Below, in pieces: positions 7,688 through 16,648 of a DNA stretch of 64,000 bases; positions within the stretch are counted from its first letter, which is position 1; each line of letters starts with the position of its first letter. Origin of the DNA: Pedobacter cryoconitis. Lineage in GTDB: Bacteria; Bacteroidota; Bacteroidia; Sphingobacteriales; Sphingobacteriaceae. The notes below the pieces were generated by a model that was given only the letters and a program-made list of their open reading frames with translations, was not told where the DNA came from and searched no databases. A program made the translations under genes and the position numbers. The stretch spans positions 1-64,000 of the forward strand of contig NZ_QLLR01000004.1 of the NCBI RefSeq assembly GCF_003259615.1, read 5' to 3'.

Positions 7688-8748
7688 AAAGAGGAATTAT
7701 AACAGTCATTCTAATTATAGTAGTTATCGGAGCTATTGCTTTGGTACTTAAAAACAATAAGAAGAAAAATGACGCGCAAACGGCTTTGGTAGCTCAGGGA
7801 AGTGGTGCTATCAGTGTACGCGTGGCTCCAGTGAAAAAAGTAGCCGTTGATTTGGATTTTAGTGCAAATGGTAATTTTATACCTAAAAAAGAATTGAACT
7901 TTCTGTCAGAAAATGCAGGCCGTATCACAAAAATATATGTGGAAGAAGGTGACCGCGTACATAAAGGACAGGTTTTGGCACATATTGATGCTGAAATTAT
8001 CAATACAGATAAAGAAACTGCACAAGCAGCACTGGATAATGCAATCAGAGACGAAGCGAGATATGCAAGCTCTTTCAAAACTGGTGGTGTAACGCAGCAG
8101 CAGCTTGACCAGGCAAAACTGGCTACAAGAAATGCAAAACTAAGATTACAAGGTTCTGCAAGAAGAGTAAGTGATGCGAATATCAAATCTCCGATTGATG
8201 GTATAGTGAATAAAAAATACATTGAGACTGGTGCTTTCGTTACCGCGCAGGGTACGCAGTTGTTTGAATTGGTTGACGTTTCAAAACTAAAACTGAAAGT
8301 GAATGTAAACGAAGGACAGGTTGCGAACCTTAAAGTAGGCGAAACTGTACAGATTAAATCGAATGTATTCCCTTCTGATAATTTTTCAGGCAAAATCACT
8401 TTCATCGCTGCTAAAGCGGATGAAACTTTGAATTTCCCGATTGAAATTGAAGTAGACAACAACCACAAAAACACAATCAAAGCAGGTATGTATGGAACTG
8501 CAATTTTCAAGTTTCCAGCTCAGGCAGCAACGATTACTATTCCCCGCGGTTCATTTGTGGGCAGTGTAAGCAGTAACGAGGTTTTTGTATTAGGAGAAGG
8601 TAATACAGCGAAACAGCGTAAAGTAGTTGCAGGCAGAATTATCGGTGATCAGGTAGAAATTCTTGATGGGTTGAAAGAAGGTGAAACGGTAATTATCAGC
8701 GGACAGATCAACTTGGTTGACGGCAGTCCTGTTGCAATTATAAAATAA
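7684..8748 (+). CDS. RND efflux periplasmic adaptor subunit (HlyD/MFP family)
   Basis: 354 residues. An uncleaved N-terminal membrane anchor (residues 5-22) is followed by a split biotinyl-lipoyl domain (GRITKIYVEEGDRVHKGQVL near residue 80 and SPIDGIVNKKYIETGAFV near 178), a coiled-coil hairpin between them, and a beta-barrel domain. This subunit joins the inner membrane permease to TolC. It begins inside the tolC stop and the permease gene follows after 30 bases. Confidence 0.93.
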   Translation: MKRGIITVILIIVVIGAIALVLKNNKKKNDAQTALVAQGSGAISVRVAPVKKVAVDLDFSANGNFIPKKELNFLSENAGRITKIYVEEGDRVHKGQVLAHIDAEIINTDKETAQAALDNAIRDEARYASSFKTGGVTQQQLDQAKLATRNAKLRLQGSARRVSDANIKSPIDGIVNKKYIETGAFVTAQGTQLFELVDVSKLKLKVNVNEGQVANLKVGETVQIKSNVFPSDNFSGKITFIAAKADETLNFPIEIEVDNNHKNTIKAGMYGTAIFKFPAQAATITIPRGSFVGSVSSNEVFVLGEGNTAKQRKVVAGRIIGDQVEILDGLKEGETVIISGQINLVDGSPVAIIK

Positions 8749-8778
8749 TATCAGATCAGCATATAAATCTATATATAG

Positions 8779-11700
8779 ATGAAATTAACAGAAATATCAA
8801 TAAAAAGACCTTCGCTTGTCGTCGTTGTATTCAGCGTACTGACATTACTGGGTTTATTGAGCTACTTCTCTTTAAGTTATGAGTTGCTGCCCAAGTTCTC
8901 TCAGAACGTCGTGTCTATTTCCACCGTATACCCGGGTGCATCACCTAGTGAGGTAGAAAATACGGTAACCAAGAAGATTGAGGATGCGGTATCCTCCATG
9001 GAGAATATCAAGAAACTAAACGCGGTTTCTTACGAAAGTTTATCCGTGGTAACGATCACCCTGAATGACAAAGCCAATGTGGATTTATCATTAAATGAAG
9101 CGCAACGTAAGGTAAACTCTATTCTTAAAGATTTACCGACCGACGTAAAACCTCCTTCCTTAAATAAATTCTCTCTGGATGATTTACCAGTGATCACGAT
9201 GTCAGCATCAGCGAAAATGGACGATGCGTCGTTTTATGATCTGATCGACAAACGTATTGCTCCGATTATATCCAGGGTAAATGGTGTTGCACAGGTTAAC
9301 CTGGTAGGCGGACAAGAACGTGAAATTGAAGTGGGCCTGGATGCAGATAAAATTCAGGGATACGGTTTATCTGTTTTACAAGTTCAGCAGTCAATTTTAA
9401 CATCCAACCTTGACTTCCCTACTGGTAGTGTGAAAACACATGACCAGGATATTTTAATCCGTTTATCCGGTAAATACAAAAACGTAGATGAACTGCGTAA
9501 ATTAGTTGTAGGTACAGGAAAAGATGGTGTTCAAATTCGTTTGCAGGACATCGCAGATGTGAGAGACGCACAAAAAGAAGTAGAGAAATTAGCGCGTATA
9601 GACCGTAAAGGAGCTATTGCGATACAAATTATCAAACAATCGGACGCGAATGCCGTAGAGGTAAGTAAAAGCGTGCATAAGGTAATTGAAACTTTGCAGA
9701 AGGATTATGTGAAGAATAACCTGAAAATAATTATTGCAAATGACAGTTCTATTTTTACATTGGAATCTGCCGATGCAGTAATCCACGATTTAGTGCTTGC
9801 AATTATTCTGGTTGCTTTCGTGATGCTTTTCTTCCTGCATAGTATTAGAAATGCCCTGATCGTTATGGTTTCTATCCCTGCTTCCCTGATTGCTACTTTT
9901 ATCGGGATCAGCGTACTAGGTTATACCTTAAACCTGATGTCACTATTGGGATTATCACTGGTAGTTGGTATTTTGGTGGATGATGCGATTGTGGTATTAG
10001 AGAATATTTACCGCCACATGGAAATGGGTAAAAACAAAGTGCGTGCTGCTTATGATGCGACAAGCGAAATTGGTTTTACCGTAGTATCCATTACATTGGT
10101 AATTGTAGTTGTATTCTTCCCTATTGCTATAAGTACAGGCTTAGTTTCCAATATTCTTCGTCAGTTCTGTGTCGTGGTAATTATTGCGACTATGCTTTCA
10201 CTATTAGCATCCTTCTCTATTGTTCCTCTTTTATCATCCCGTTTTGGTAAATTAGAAAAGATAGAAGGCAAGAACATATTTGGTCGTTTCATCCTGTGGT
10301 TTGAAAAACAACTGCGCAAATTTACGGTCTGGATCACCAGTATCTTAGAATGGTCCCTGGCAAACAGAACACTCACAATTTTAATTGTAGTTGTTATGTT
10401 TGTTGCTTCAATATGGCTGGCGGTTGCAGGTTATATCGGAACAGAATTTTTCCCAAAAAGTGATAAAGGAGAATTCCTTGTACAAATAGAACTTCCTAAA
10501 GATGCGTCCATCGAACAAACGAATTTGATGACGCAAAAAGCAGAAGCCTTTTTAGTTAAAAAACCAGAAATCCTGCAATTGATTACCACTGTAGGACAAT
10601 CAAGTGGTGATTTTGGAGGAACACAAGCAACAGCCTATAAATCTGAGATCAATGTAAAATTGGTTGAAAGAGATAAACGCGAAGACGTATCGAGTATTTA
10701 CGCGACAAAAGTAAGTCGTGAACTGGCTAAAGTATTAGTTGGTGCTAAAGTAAAAACTGTTCCGATCAGTATTTTAGGTATCGCAGAAAATGCACCTATT
10801 GAACTGGTGGTTATGGGTTCAGATTTAGACAGTGCCATGAAATATGCCGAAGGTGCTAAAGCGGTTCTGGCTAAGATCAAAGGATCTGCAGAGCTGAAGT
10901 TATCTGTTGAGAATGGTAGTCCTGAAATTAATGTACAGGTAGATCGTGATAAGATGGCTGCTCTTGGTCTTACCCTGCAAACAGTAGGTGCAACCATGCA
11001 GACTGCATTTAGTGGAAATACAGATGGTAAATTTCGTAGAGGAGAATATGAGTATGACATTAATATTCGTTACCAGACGTTCAACCGTAAAAACATTGAT
11101 GATGTAAGAAATCTGATCTTTGTGAATACGGCAGGGAAACAAATTAAGTTATCACAATTCGCATCCATCACTAACGGTTCCGGTCCAAGTCAATTGGAAA
11201 GAAGGGATAAGAGTACTTCGGTTTCAGTAAGAGCTCAATCTATTGGTCGTCCAACAGGTACGATTGTAGCAGAATTCCAGGCACAATTACTTGCATTGGA
11301 AAAATCAGGTAAACTTAGAAAACCTATAGGTGTAAGTTATGTATGGGCAGGTGATGCCGAAAATCAGGGGGATGGTTTCGGAACTCTGGGTATAGCCTTA
11401 TTAGCATCCGTTATCCTGGTATACCTGATTATGGTAGCACTATATGATAGTTTTGTTTATCCTTTTGTCGTGATGTTCTCCATTCCTTTATCAGTTATCG
11501 GAGCCTTGCTGGCACTCGCACTGACGAATAATGCAATTAACATATTTACGATTTTAGGGATGATCATGCTAATCGGACTGGTAGCGAAAAATGCAATTAT
11601 CCTGGTCGATTTCACCAATCAGATGAGGTCTGAAGGTAAAACTACACATGAAGCTCTTATTTTAGCCAACCATGCGCGTTTACGTCCAATTTTGATGACG

Positions 11701-11970
11701 ACCATTGCCATGGTAATTGGTATGATGCCAATTGCGCTTGCAAGTGGCGCAGGTGCAGAATGGAAGAATGGTCTGGCCTGGGTAATTATTGGCGGACTAT
11801 TAAGCTCATTGTTCCTGACGCTAATATTTGTGCCGGTAATGTACCAGTTATTTGACAGACTGCTTGAACGTCTAGGATTGAACAAAAAAGGAGTCACTAT
11901 TGATGAATTGATGGTAGAACCTTATGACCATAAAGAAGTTCATGAATATGATTTAGATCACCAGCATTAA
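8779..11970 (+). CDS. RND-type inner membrane efflux permease (HAE-1/AcrB-like)
   Basis: 1063 residues, the normal size for hydrophobe/amphiphile efflux-1 pumps, with 12 expected membrane segments and two large periplasmic loops. TM4 shows GLSLVVGILVDDAIVVLEN, with the paired Asp of the proton relay. A Lys in GLVAKNAIILVDF is in the TM10 region. The last 25 residues are acidic and His-rich and probably cytosolic. It is the pump subunit of the operon tetR-tolC-adaptor-permease, and a terminator follows at 11991. Confidence 0.95.
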   Translation: MKLTEISIKRPSLVVVVFSVLTLLGLLSYFSLSYELLPKFSQNVVSISTVYPGASPSEVENTVTKKIEDAVSSMENIKKLNAVSYESLSVVTITLNDKANVDLSLNEAQRKVNSILKDLPTDVKPPSLNKFSLDDLPVITMSASAKMDDASFYDLIDKRIAPIISRVNGVAQVNLVGGQEREIEVGLDADKIQGYGLSVLQVQQSILTSNLDFPTGSVKTHDQDILIRLSGKYKNVDELRKLVVGTGKDGVQIRLQDIADVRDAQKEVEKLARIDRKGAIAIQIIKQSDANAVEVSKSVHKVIETLQKDYVKNNLKIIIANDSSIFTLESADAVIHDLVLAIILVAFVMLFFLHSIRNALIVMVSIPASLIATFIGISVLGYTLNLMSLLGLSLVVGILVDDAIVVLENIYRHMEMGKNKVRAAYDATSEIGFTVVSITLVIVVVFFPIAISTGLVSNILRQFCVVVIIATMLSLLASFSIVPLLSSRFGKLEKIEGKNIFGRFILWFEKQLRKFTVWITSILEWSLANRTLTILIVVVMFVASIWLAVAGYIGTEFFPKSDKGEFLVQIELPKDASIEQTNLMTQKAEAFLVKKPEILQLITTVGQSSGDFGGTQATAYKSEINVKLVERDKREDVSSIYATKVSRELAKVLVGAKVKTVPISILGIAENAPIELVVMGSDLDSAMKYAEGAKAVLAKIKGSAELKLSVENGSPEINVQVDRDKMAALGLTLQTVGATMQTAFSGNTDGKFRRGEYEYDINIRYQTFNRKNIDDVRNLIFVNTAGKQIKLSQFASITNGSGPSQLERRDKSTSVSVRAQSIGRPTGTIVAEFQAQLLALEKSGKLRKPIGVSYVWAGDAENQGDGFGTLGIALLASVILVYLIMVALYDSFVYPFVVMFSIPLSVIGALLALALTNNAINIFTILGMIMLIGLVAKNAIILVDFTNQMRSEGKTTHEALILANHARLRPILMTTIAMVIGMMPIALASGAGAEWKNGLAWVIIGGLLSSLFLTLIFVPVMYQLFDRLLERLGLNKKGVTIDELMVEPYDHKEVHEYDLDHQH

Positions 11971-11990
11971 GAGCATTCGTTATAAATTTC

Positions 11991-12019
11991 AAAAAGGAAC
12001 CCATTTGTGGTTCCTTTTT
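11991..12019 (+). terminator. Terminator of the first RND operon
   Basis: An 11-bp stem (AAAAAGGAACC with GGTTCCTTTTT) closes a 7-nt loop and ends in T. It covers the GTG at 12007, which argues against that codon as the start of the next gene. Confidence 0.85.
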
Positions 12020-12048
12020 TGCGTTATAGAAATTCACAACACGTAATT

Positions 12049-12882
12049 ATGAAATATACACTTGTATTGATCTTTCTTTTAACCTGCTCATTTGTGGTTA
12101 AAGCACAATATCCTCCAGTATTTGAGGGCATGACTACAGACAGTACTAAAATATTGTTAGGGGACATGCCACTGAATCTGATTAAATACAGTTACAATAC
12201 CCCCAGTATAAATTTCCTGGCTATTCACGATAATGAAGATACCGGGGTAAAAGCTGCTTTCGATTATATTGCGATGAACGGCGGAAGTATCGTAGACTGT
12301 CAATATGGAGGTGCCAGGAACTTCAAATTCATACAGGATGAGGTCACCTATCAGACAGATCCCAACAGTATCTATACAGCCGAAGGCATTCCTATCGGAC
12401 TGGAGAAATATGGAGTATCCAGTGAAGCTGTAATTGCCGAACTGAAAAGTACGGGTAAAACTATTCTCAAAACTTATAATCCTAAAAAATCAGCTTATAT
12501 ATTCACCCTGCATAATAACGCCGACGGGGGATTTGGCATTCAGAGTTACCTGCCGGAAAACGAACTGGGAAGTACCGCAGACTCCGTTCATGTCAACTAT
12601 GAAATGGATGAAGACGATATGATCCTGGTTACCGAACTGAAACTCTTTAACCTGTTAAAAAAAGCAGATGTTAATGTAGTACTGCAATCTGAAGAAGCAG
12701 TAGATGACGGTTCACTATCCATCTATGCGATGCAAAATAACATTCCTTATATCAATGTAGAAGTACAACATGGCCATCAGGAGGAAAACCTCAGGCTTAT
12801 ACAACTTGGCGTAACTGCTTTGGCTGAAGCTTATCCGAAACTGGGCATAAAAAAACCTGCAGTTGAAACTGCGGGTTTTTAA
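12049..12882 (+). CDS. Secreted protein with M14-like (HxxE...H...E) metal-ligand pattern
   Basis: 277 residues from the ATG at 12049, chosen because the upstream GTG lies in a terminator and because a clean signal peptide follows (MKYTLVLIFLLTCSFVVKAQ). The body shows LAIHDNEDTG (H60, E63), GGARNF (R90), TLHNNADGGFG (H155) and INVEVQHGH (E238). This order resembles the zinc ligands HxxE and His plus a catalytic Glu of M14/succinylglutamate-desuccinylase-like folds. That assignment is inference; a true family was not recognised. It stands alone between terminators, and its 3' end codes part of its own terminator. Confidence 0.75.
   Translation: MKYTLVLIFLLTCSFVVKAQYPPVFEGMTTDSTKILLGDMPLNLIKYSYNTPSINFLAIHDNEDTGVKAAFDYIAMNGGSIVDCQYGGARNFKFIQDEVTYQTDPNSIYTAEGIPIGLEKYGVSSEAVIAELKSTGKTILKTYNPKKSAYIFTLHNNADGGFGIQSYLPENELGSTADSVHVNYEMDEDDMILVTELKLFNLLKKADVNVVLQSEEAVDDGSLSIYAMQNNIPYINVEVQHGHQEENLRLIQLGVTALAEAYPKLGIKKPAVETAGF
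12851..12880 (+). terminator. Terminator overlapping the end of the secreted protein gene
   Basis: AAAAACCTGCAGT pairs with ACTGCGGGTTTTT around a 4-nt loop. The right arm and T-run include the last codons and the first base of the stop TAA. Confidence 0.75.
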
Positions 12883-12900
12883 TAAATTATAAAACTGATC

Positions 12901-14307
12901 TTAAATATGAATCGCCCTGTTTGCAGTTGCAGCCATAGCCGCTTCTTTAATAGCTTCAGTATACGTAGGGTGTGCATGACAAATTCTTGCAATGTCTTCA
13001 GCAGAAGCACGGAATTCCATAGCCACTACAGCCTCAGCAATCATATCAGCAGCACGCGGGCCGATCATATGAACACCTAATATCTCGTCAGTAGCTTCAT
13101 CCGCCAATACTTTTACAAAACCATCTGTATCCATACTTGCTTTAGCACGTCCACTCGCTTTGAACGGGAAAGATCCTGCTTTATATTTTACACCTTTTTC
13201 TTTCAATTGCTCTTCAGTATAACCTACCGATGCAACCTCTGGCCAGGTGTAAACAACTCCTGGAATCAGGTTATAGTTGATATGTGGTTTTTGACCTGCG
13301 ATAGTTTCCGCTACAAAAACACCTTCATCTTCTGCTTTATGTGCAAGCATTGCACCAGTAATTACATCACCAATTGCATATACACCTTGTACAGCAGTTT
13401 CTAAATGTGCATTTACAGGGATTTTATTACCACGCTCCTCAGTTTTGATTCCGATATTCTCTAAACCTAAACCTTCAGTATAAGCCGTACGGCCAACAGC
13501 TACGATACAGTAATCAGCTTCTAAATTCACCTCTTCGCCTTTAGCGTTCAATGCAGAAACCGTTACTTTTTTACCTTTTGCAGTTGCACCAGTTACCTTA
13601 TGGCCCATAAAGAATTCCATACCCAGTGATTTTTTCAATACACGCTGTAATTCTTTACCTAAACCAGCATCCATTGTAGCGATAATAGAAGGCAGGTATT
13701 CCACTACAGAAACTTTAGTTCCCAAACGTGCGTAAACAGAACCTAATTCCAGTCCGATTACACCACCACCAATCACGATCATCGTTTTTGGAACCTCTTT
13801 AATATTTAATGCTTCTGTCGAAGTAATAATTCTTTTTTTATCTATTGGTAAAAATGGTAAAGCAGTGGGCTTAGAACCCGATGCAATCACTACATTTTTA
13901 GCGGTAATAGTTTCAGATGTTCCGTCAGTTTTGGTAATCCTGATTGTGTTTTTATCTACAAAAGAACCTAAACCTTCAAAACTGTCAATTTTATTCTTTT
14001 TGAACAAGTAAGTGATACCTGCTGTATTTTGCGCAACCACATCATCTTTACGGGCAATCATTTGTGGCATATTCACTGTCAGATCCTTTAGGTCAATCCC
14101 GTGGGTAGTGAAGGTATGCGCAGCATTATGATAATGCTCTGAAGAGTCTAACAATGCTTTAGATGGAATACAACCTACATTTAAGCAAGTTCCACCAAAA
14201 GTTTTATATTTTTCTATAACTGCTGTTTTTAACCCTAATTGTGCACATCTTATTGCGCTTACATAACCACCAGGACCAGAACCAATAATAACGACGTCGT
14301 ATTGCAT
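12901..14307 (-). CDS. lpdA: Dihydrolipoyl dehydrogenase (E3)
   Basis: 468 residues from the ATG at 14307, which gives the usual N-terminus MQYDVVIIGSGPGGY; the frame runs 13 codons further up, without family support. The redox-active disulfide is C41 and C46 in GGTCLNVGCIPSK. A second dinucleotide-binding motif reads VIGGGVIGLELG, and the C-terminal catalytic pair lies in CHAHPTYTE. The enzyme reoxidises dihydrolipoamide of 2-oxoacid dehydrogenase complexes with NAD+. The sucA and sucB genes lie 8 kb away, so this E3 probably serves that complex and others. Confidence 0.96.
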   Translation of the reverse strand: MQYDVVIIGSGPGGYVSAIRCAQLGLKTAVIEKYKTFGGTCLNVGCIPSKALLDSSEHYHNAAHTFTTHGIDLKDLTVNMPQMIARKDDVVAQNTAGITYLFKKNKIDSFEGLGSFVDKNTIRITKTDGTSETITAKNVVIASGSKPTALPFLPIDKKRIITSTEALNIKEVPKTMIVIGGGVIGLELGSVYARLGTKVSVVEYLPSIIATMDAGLGKELQRVLKKSLGMEFFMGHKVTGATAKGKKVTVSALNAKGEEVNLEADYCIVAVGRTAYTEGLGLENIGIKTEERGNKIPVNAHLETAVQGVYAIGDVITGAMLAHKAEDEGVFVAETIAGQKPHINYNLIPGVVYTWPEVASVGYTEEQLKEKGVKYKAGSFPFKASGRAKASMDTDGFVKVLADEATDEILGVHMIGPRAADMIAEAVVAMEFRASAEDIARICHAHPTYTEAIKEAAMAATANRAIHI

Positions 14308-14386
14308 AATGATAAAATTTTGTTGTACAAAGTTAATAATCCCCAATAGAAATAAGGCATCAGCAAGGGGGTTTCTTGTTAATCTT

Positions 14387-16054
14387 TCAATTAATCAACA
14401 CTACTTCGGTTGTAGACAATGTCTGTTCCCGTGTAGCATGATTCAAAAATTTTCCTTTAACCATCGTAATCCGGAAATTCCCGAACGACTTAAGGCGTGT
14501 AACCTTCATCCCCTGCTGAATATACTGATCCACTAAATCCGGGTTAGCGTACAGCAGGTAAGGTCTTGGAGGTAATAAAGCCTCTTCCCCCGGTCTTAAG
14601 AAATAAACCGGAGCATTGACATAAAAATCCAGCGAATAAGCAAAAGCAAGTCTGCTTTGTACCACAGGCAGTCCTTTTTCATTATGCGCATTAATCCAGA
14701 ACGCAGCTTCACTATCCCCCTGGTATTTGACTAATCGTGGATAATAAGCCAGGTTAAAATACAGATTCACAAAAAAGGCGACTGTACAAACCTGGAAAAA
14801 CACTTTATACGCCTGCTCAATCGGCTGAAGAGTGATTATAATAAATAAAGCTACAGCCCCCGCCAGCAATACTGCAGCAAATACCGTAATGTTATCCGGC
14901 TGGAAAAAGTAATGCAATACTATAATCAGGAACATCATAATGCCCCCAACAATCAGCTGCATGATCCGGATAGCTTTTACAGAACTTTCTAACTTGACCC
15001 TGCATAAGTATTGCGCACAAATGATAGTGAAAAACGGAAATACAATCGTAATATAAAAAGGAAGCTGAAATTTTGATAAAGAGAAAACCAGGAAAGTCAG
15101 GAATGAACCGGAGATACAGAACCATTCAGTCAATAAAGGTTTCTTAAAATTCTTACGGAAAAACTGGTATATGGCCGTATATAACAGTAAACTCCAGGGC
15201 AAAAAGGCCCATAAAATGGTATGTAAAAAGAAAGTCGGGTCACCACTCGATTTTTTGATCGGCCCGTTGTTAAAGAAACGCCCAAACTGGCTATCCCAAA
15301 AGAAAAACCTGATTCCGGATACCCCCTGCCGTCCGAAAACTACTTTCTCCGGATGCACATCAAACTGATGATACAAAGTATAAAGTTCCGGGAGCATAAA
15401 AACCAGGATCAGCACTGCTGCCAGCAACCACCTGAAATTAAAGACCATTGCCCAATTCTTTTTAATCAGCAGCTCTCCCGCAACCGCTCCCCCGATAGGG
15501 ATCAATGCAAAAATCCCTTTCGTCATCACCGCACAGGCAGCGAACACAGAGGCAATCACTAGATGCCAGAACCACTTTTTGCCCAAAGCTTTATAAAAGT
15601 GATATACACTTGCGATAATCAGTCCGGTCAGAAATGGTTCTGCACGAACATCCATCGTACAAATCAGAATGTGCTGCGCCGTTAATAAAAGCAAAACAGC
15701 CCATAAGCCAACCTGCTTCGAATAAAGTGCCTTCGCAAACTTATAAGTATATACAGCCGCCAGCAGGATAAAAAGTATTCCAGGCAGCTTATAAGCCCAG
15801 GTATTGACTCCAAACACTTTGAAAAAAACAGCCGTTACCCAGAAAGGAAAATGAGGTTTATCCAGCCAATCCTTTCCTTCGACCATTAAATCAATGAAAT
15901 TATTGTGCTGAGCCATATTTTTGGCGATAGAAGCATATAAAGCACCATCCGGTCCGATTACGGTTACAAATAACCCGGTAAAATTTAAAAATACAGCAAA
16001 CCCGATAAAAAGGTAAAGCCATTTTGTAGTTTGATCTGCCAATACTTTCTGCAT
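14387..16054 (-). CDS. GT39/ArnT-like membrane glycosyltransferase
   Basis: 555 residues with about 11 membrane segments. The first periplasmic loop carries the GT39-type motifs GPDGALYASIAKNM (residues 34-47) and DWLDKPHFPFW (62-72), with the catalytic acidic residue probably among these Asp; DVRAEPFLTGL follows near 134-144. Such enzymes move a sugar from a polyprenyl-phosphate donor to lipid A or other envelope lipids. The GtrA gene lies 9 bases upstream on the same strand, so both are one operon. Donor and acceptor are unknown. Confidence 0.85.
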   Translation of the reverse strand: MQKVLADQTTKWLYLFIGFAVFLNFTGLFVTVIGPDGALYASIAKNMAQHNNFIDLMVEGKDWLDKPHFPFWVTAVFFKVFGVNTWAYKLPGILFILLAAVYTYKFAKALYSKQVGLWAVLLLLTAQHILICTMDVRAEPFLTGLIIASVYHFYKALGKKWFWHLVIASVFAACAVMTKGIFALIPIGGAVAGELLIKKNWAMVFNFRWLLAAVLILVFMLPELYTLYHQFDVHPEKVVFGRQGVSGIRFFFWDSQFGRFFNNGPIKKSSGDPTFFLHTILWAFLPWSLLLYTAIYQFFRKNFKKPLLTEWFCISGSFLTFLVFSLSKFQLPFYITIVFPFFTIICAQYLCRVKLESSVKAIRIMQLIVGGIMMFLIIVLHYFFQPDNITVFAAVLLAGAVALFIIITLQPIEQAYKVFFQVCTVAFFVNLYFNLAYYPRLVKYQGDSEAAFWINAHNEKGLPVVQSRLAFAYSLDFYVNAPVYFLRPGEEALLPPRPYLLYANPDLVDQYIQQGMKVTRLKSFGNFRITMVKGKFLNHATREQTLSTTEVVLIN

Positions 16055-16063
16055 AGGTGTTGA

Positions 16064-16510
16064 TTAGATTGATTTTCCTTTGCCAGAAGCTTTAAAAACA
16101 AAGAAATAGTTTGCACTGAAATTCCAGAAGAAAACAATAAAAATGGCTACTGCCTTACTAATATAAAAGTTAACCGAAAGCAAATTATCCAATAAAAAGA
16201 TAATACCCGAATTTAACAGGAGGCCGATTAATGAAACCACAAAAAATGCCGTGAACTGTAACCCTGGCTTTGATTTATTGTCCTTAAATGTCCAGTTGCG
16301 ATGAATAATGTAATTGCTGATTACTGCTGCGGTAAAGCCTATTCCATTGGCTATAAATTTATTAAACCCCAGCTCATCCTTAAAAAACCAGGTGAGGGCA
16401 AAATCTATGATCAATCCTGATACCCCTGTGATTCCAAACTTGATGAAGGCCAGGATTTTTGGCGTTAACAAAGAGGAAAGATAGGAACTACTGAATTTAT
16501 TTTGCGGCAT
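16064..16510 (-). CDS. GtrA-like membrane protein (polyprenyl-phosphate sugar translocation)
   Basis: 148 residues with four hydrophobic segments, the GtrA family layout. Family-typical stretches are KFGITGVSGLIIDFAL near residue 27 and NYIIHRNWTFKD near 71. GtrA proteins are thought to flip undecaprenyl-phosphate-linked sugars. The gene lies just before the GT39 gene, which would use such a donor. The 138 bases upstream, shared with the divergent hydrolase gene, contain a pair of short ATATAGC/GCTATAT arms but no clear promoter. Confidence 0.85.
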   Translation of the reverse strand: MPQNKFSSSYLSSLLTPKILAFIKFGITGVSGLIIDFALTWFFKDELGFNKFIANGIGFTAAVISNYIIHRNWTFKDNKSKPGLQFTAFFVVSLIGLLLNSGIIFLLDNLLSVNFYISKAVAIFIVFFWNFSANYFFVFKASGKGKSI

Positions 16511-16648
16511 GATTGATCCTTAGGTGAACCAAAGGTACAATCATTTTAGAATTGAGGGTCAAAATGAGTAACATTTTAGATTATATAGCGCTCTATTTTA
16601 TAAAAAAGGTGCTATATCCCTTATATTTAGACCATCTAAACTTTTCAT

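Noticed and set aside
7794..8510. Long open frame (238 codons) on the minus strand inside the first adaptor gene
   Set aside because: The plus-strand product is a complete adaptor protein with clear domains; the antisense frame has no recognisable domain and arises from codon bias.
12007..12048. GTG at 12007 as start of the secreted protein
   Set aside because: It lies in the terminator of the RND operon, and the ATG at 12049 starts a clean signal peptide.
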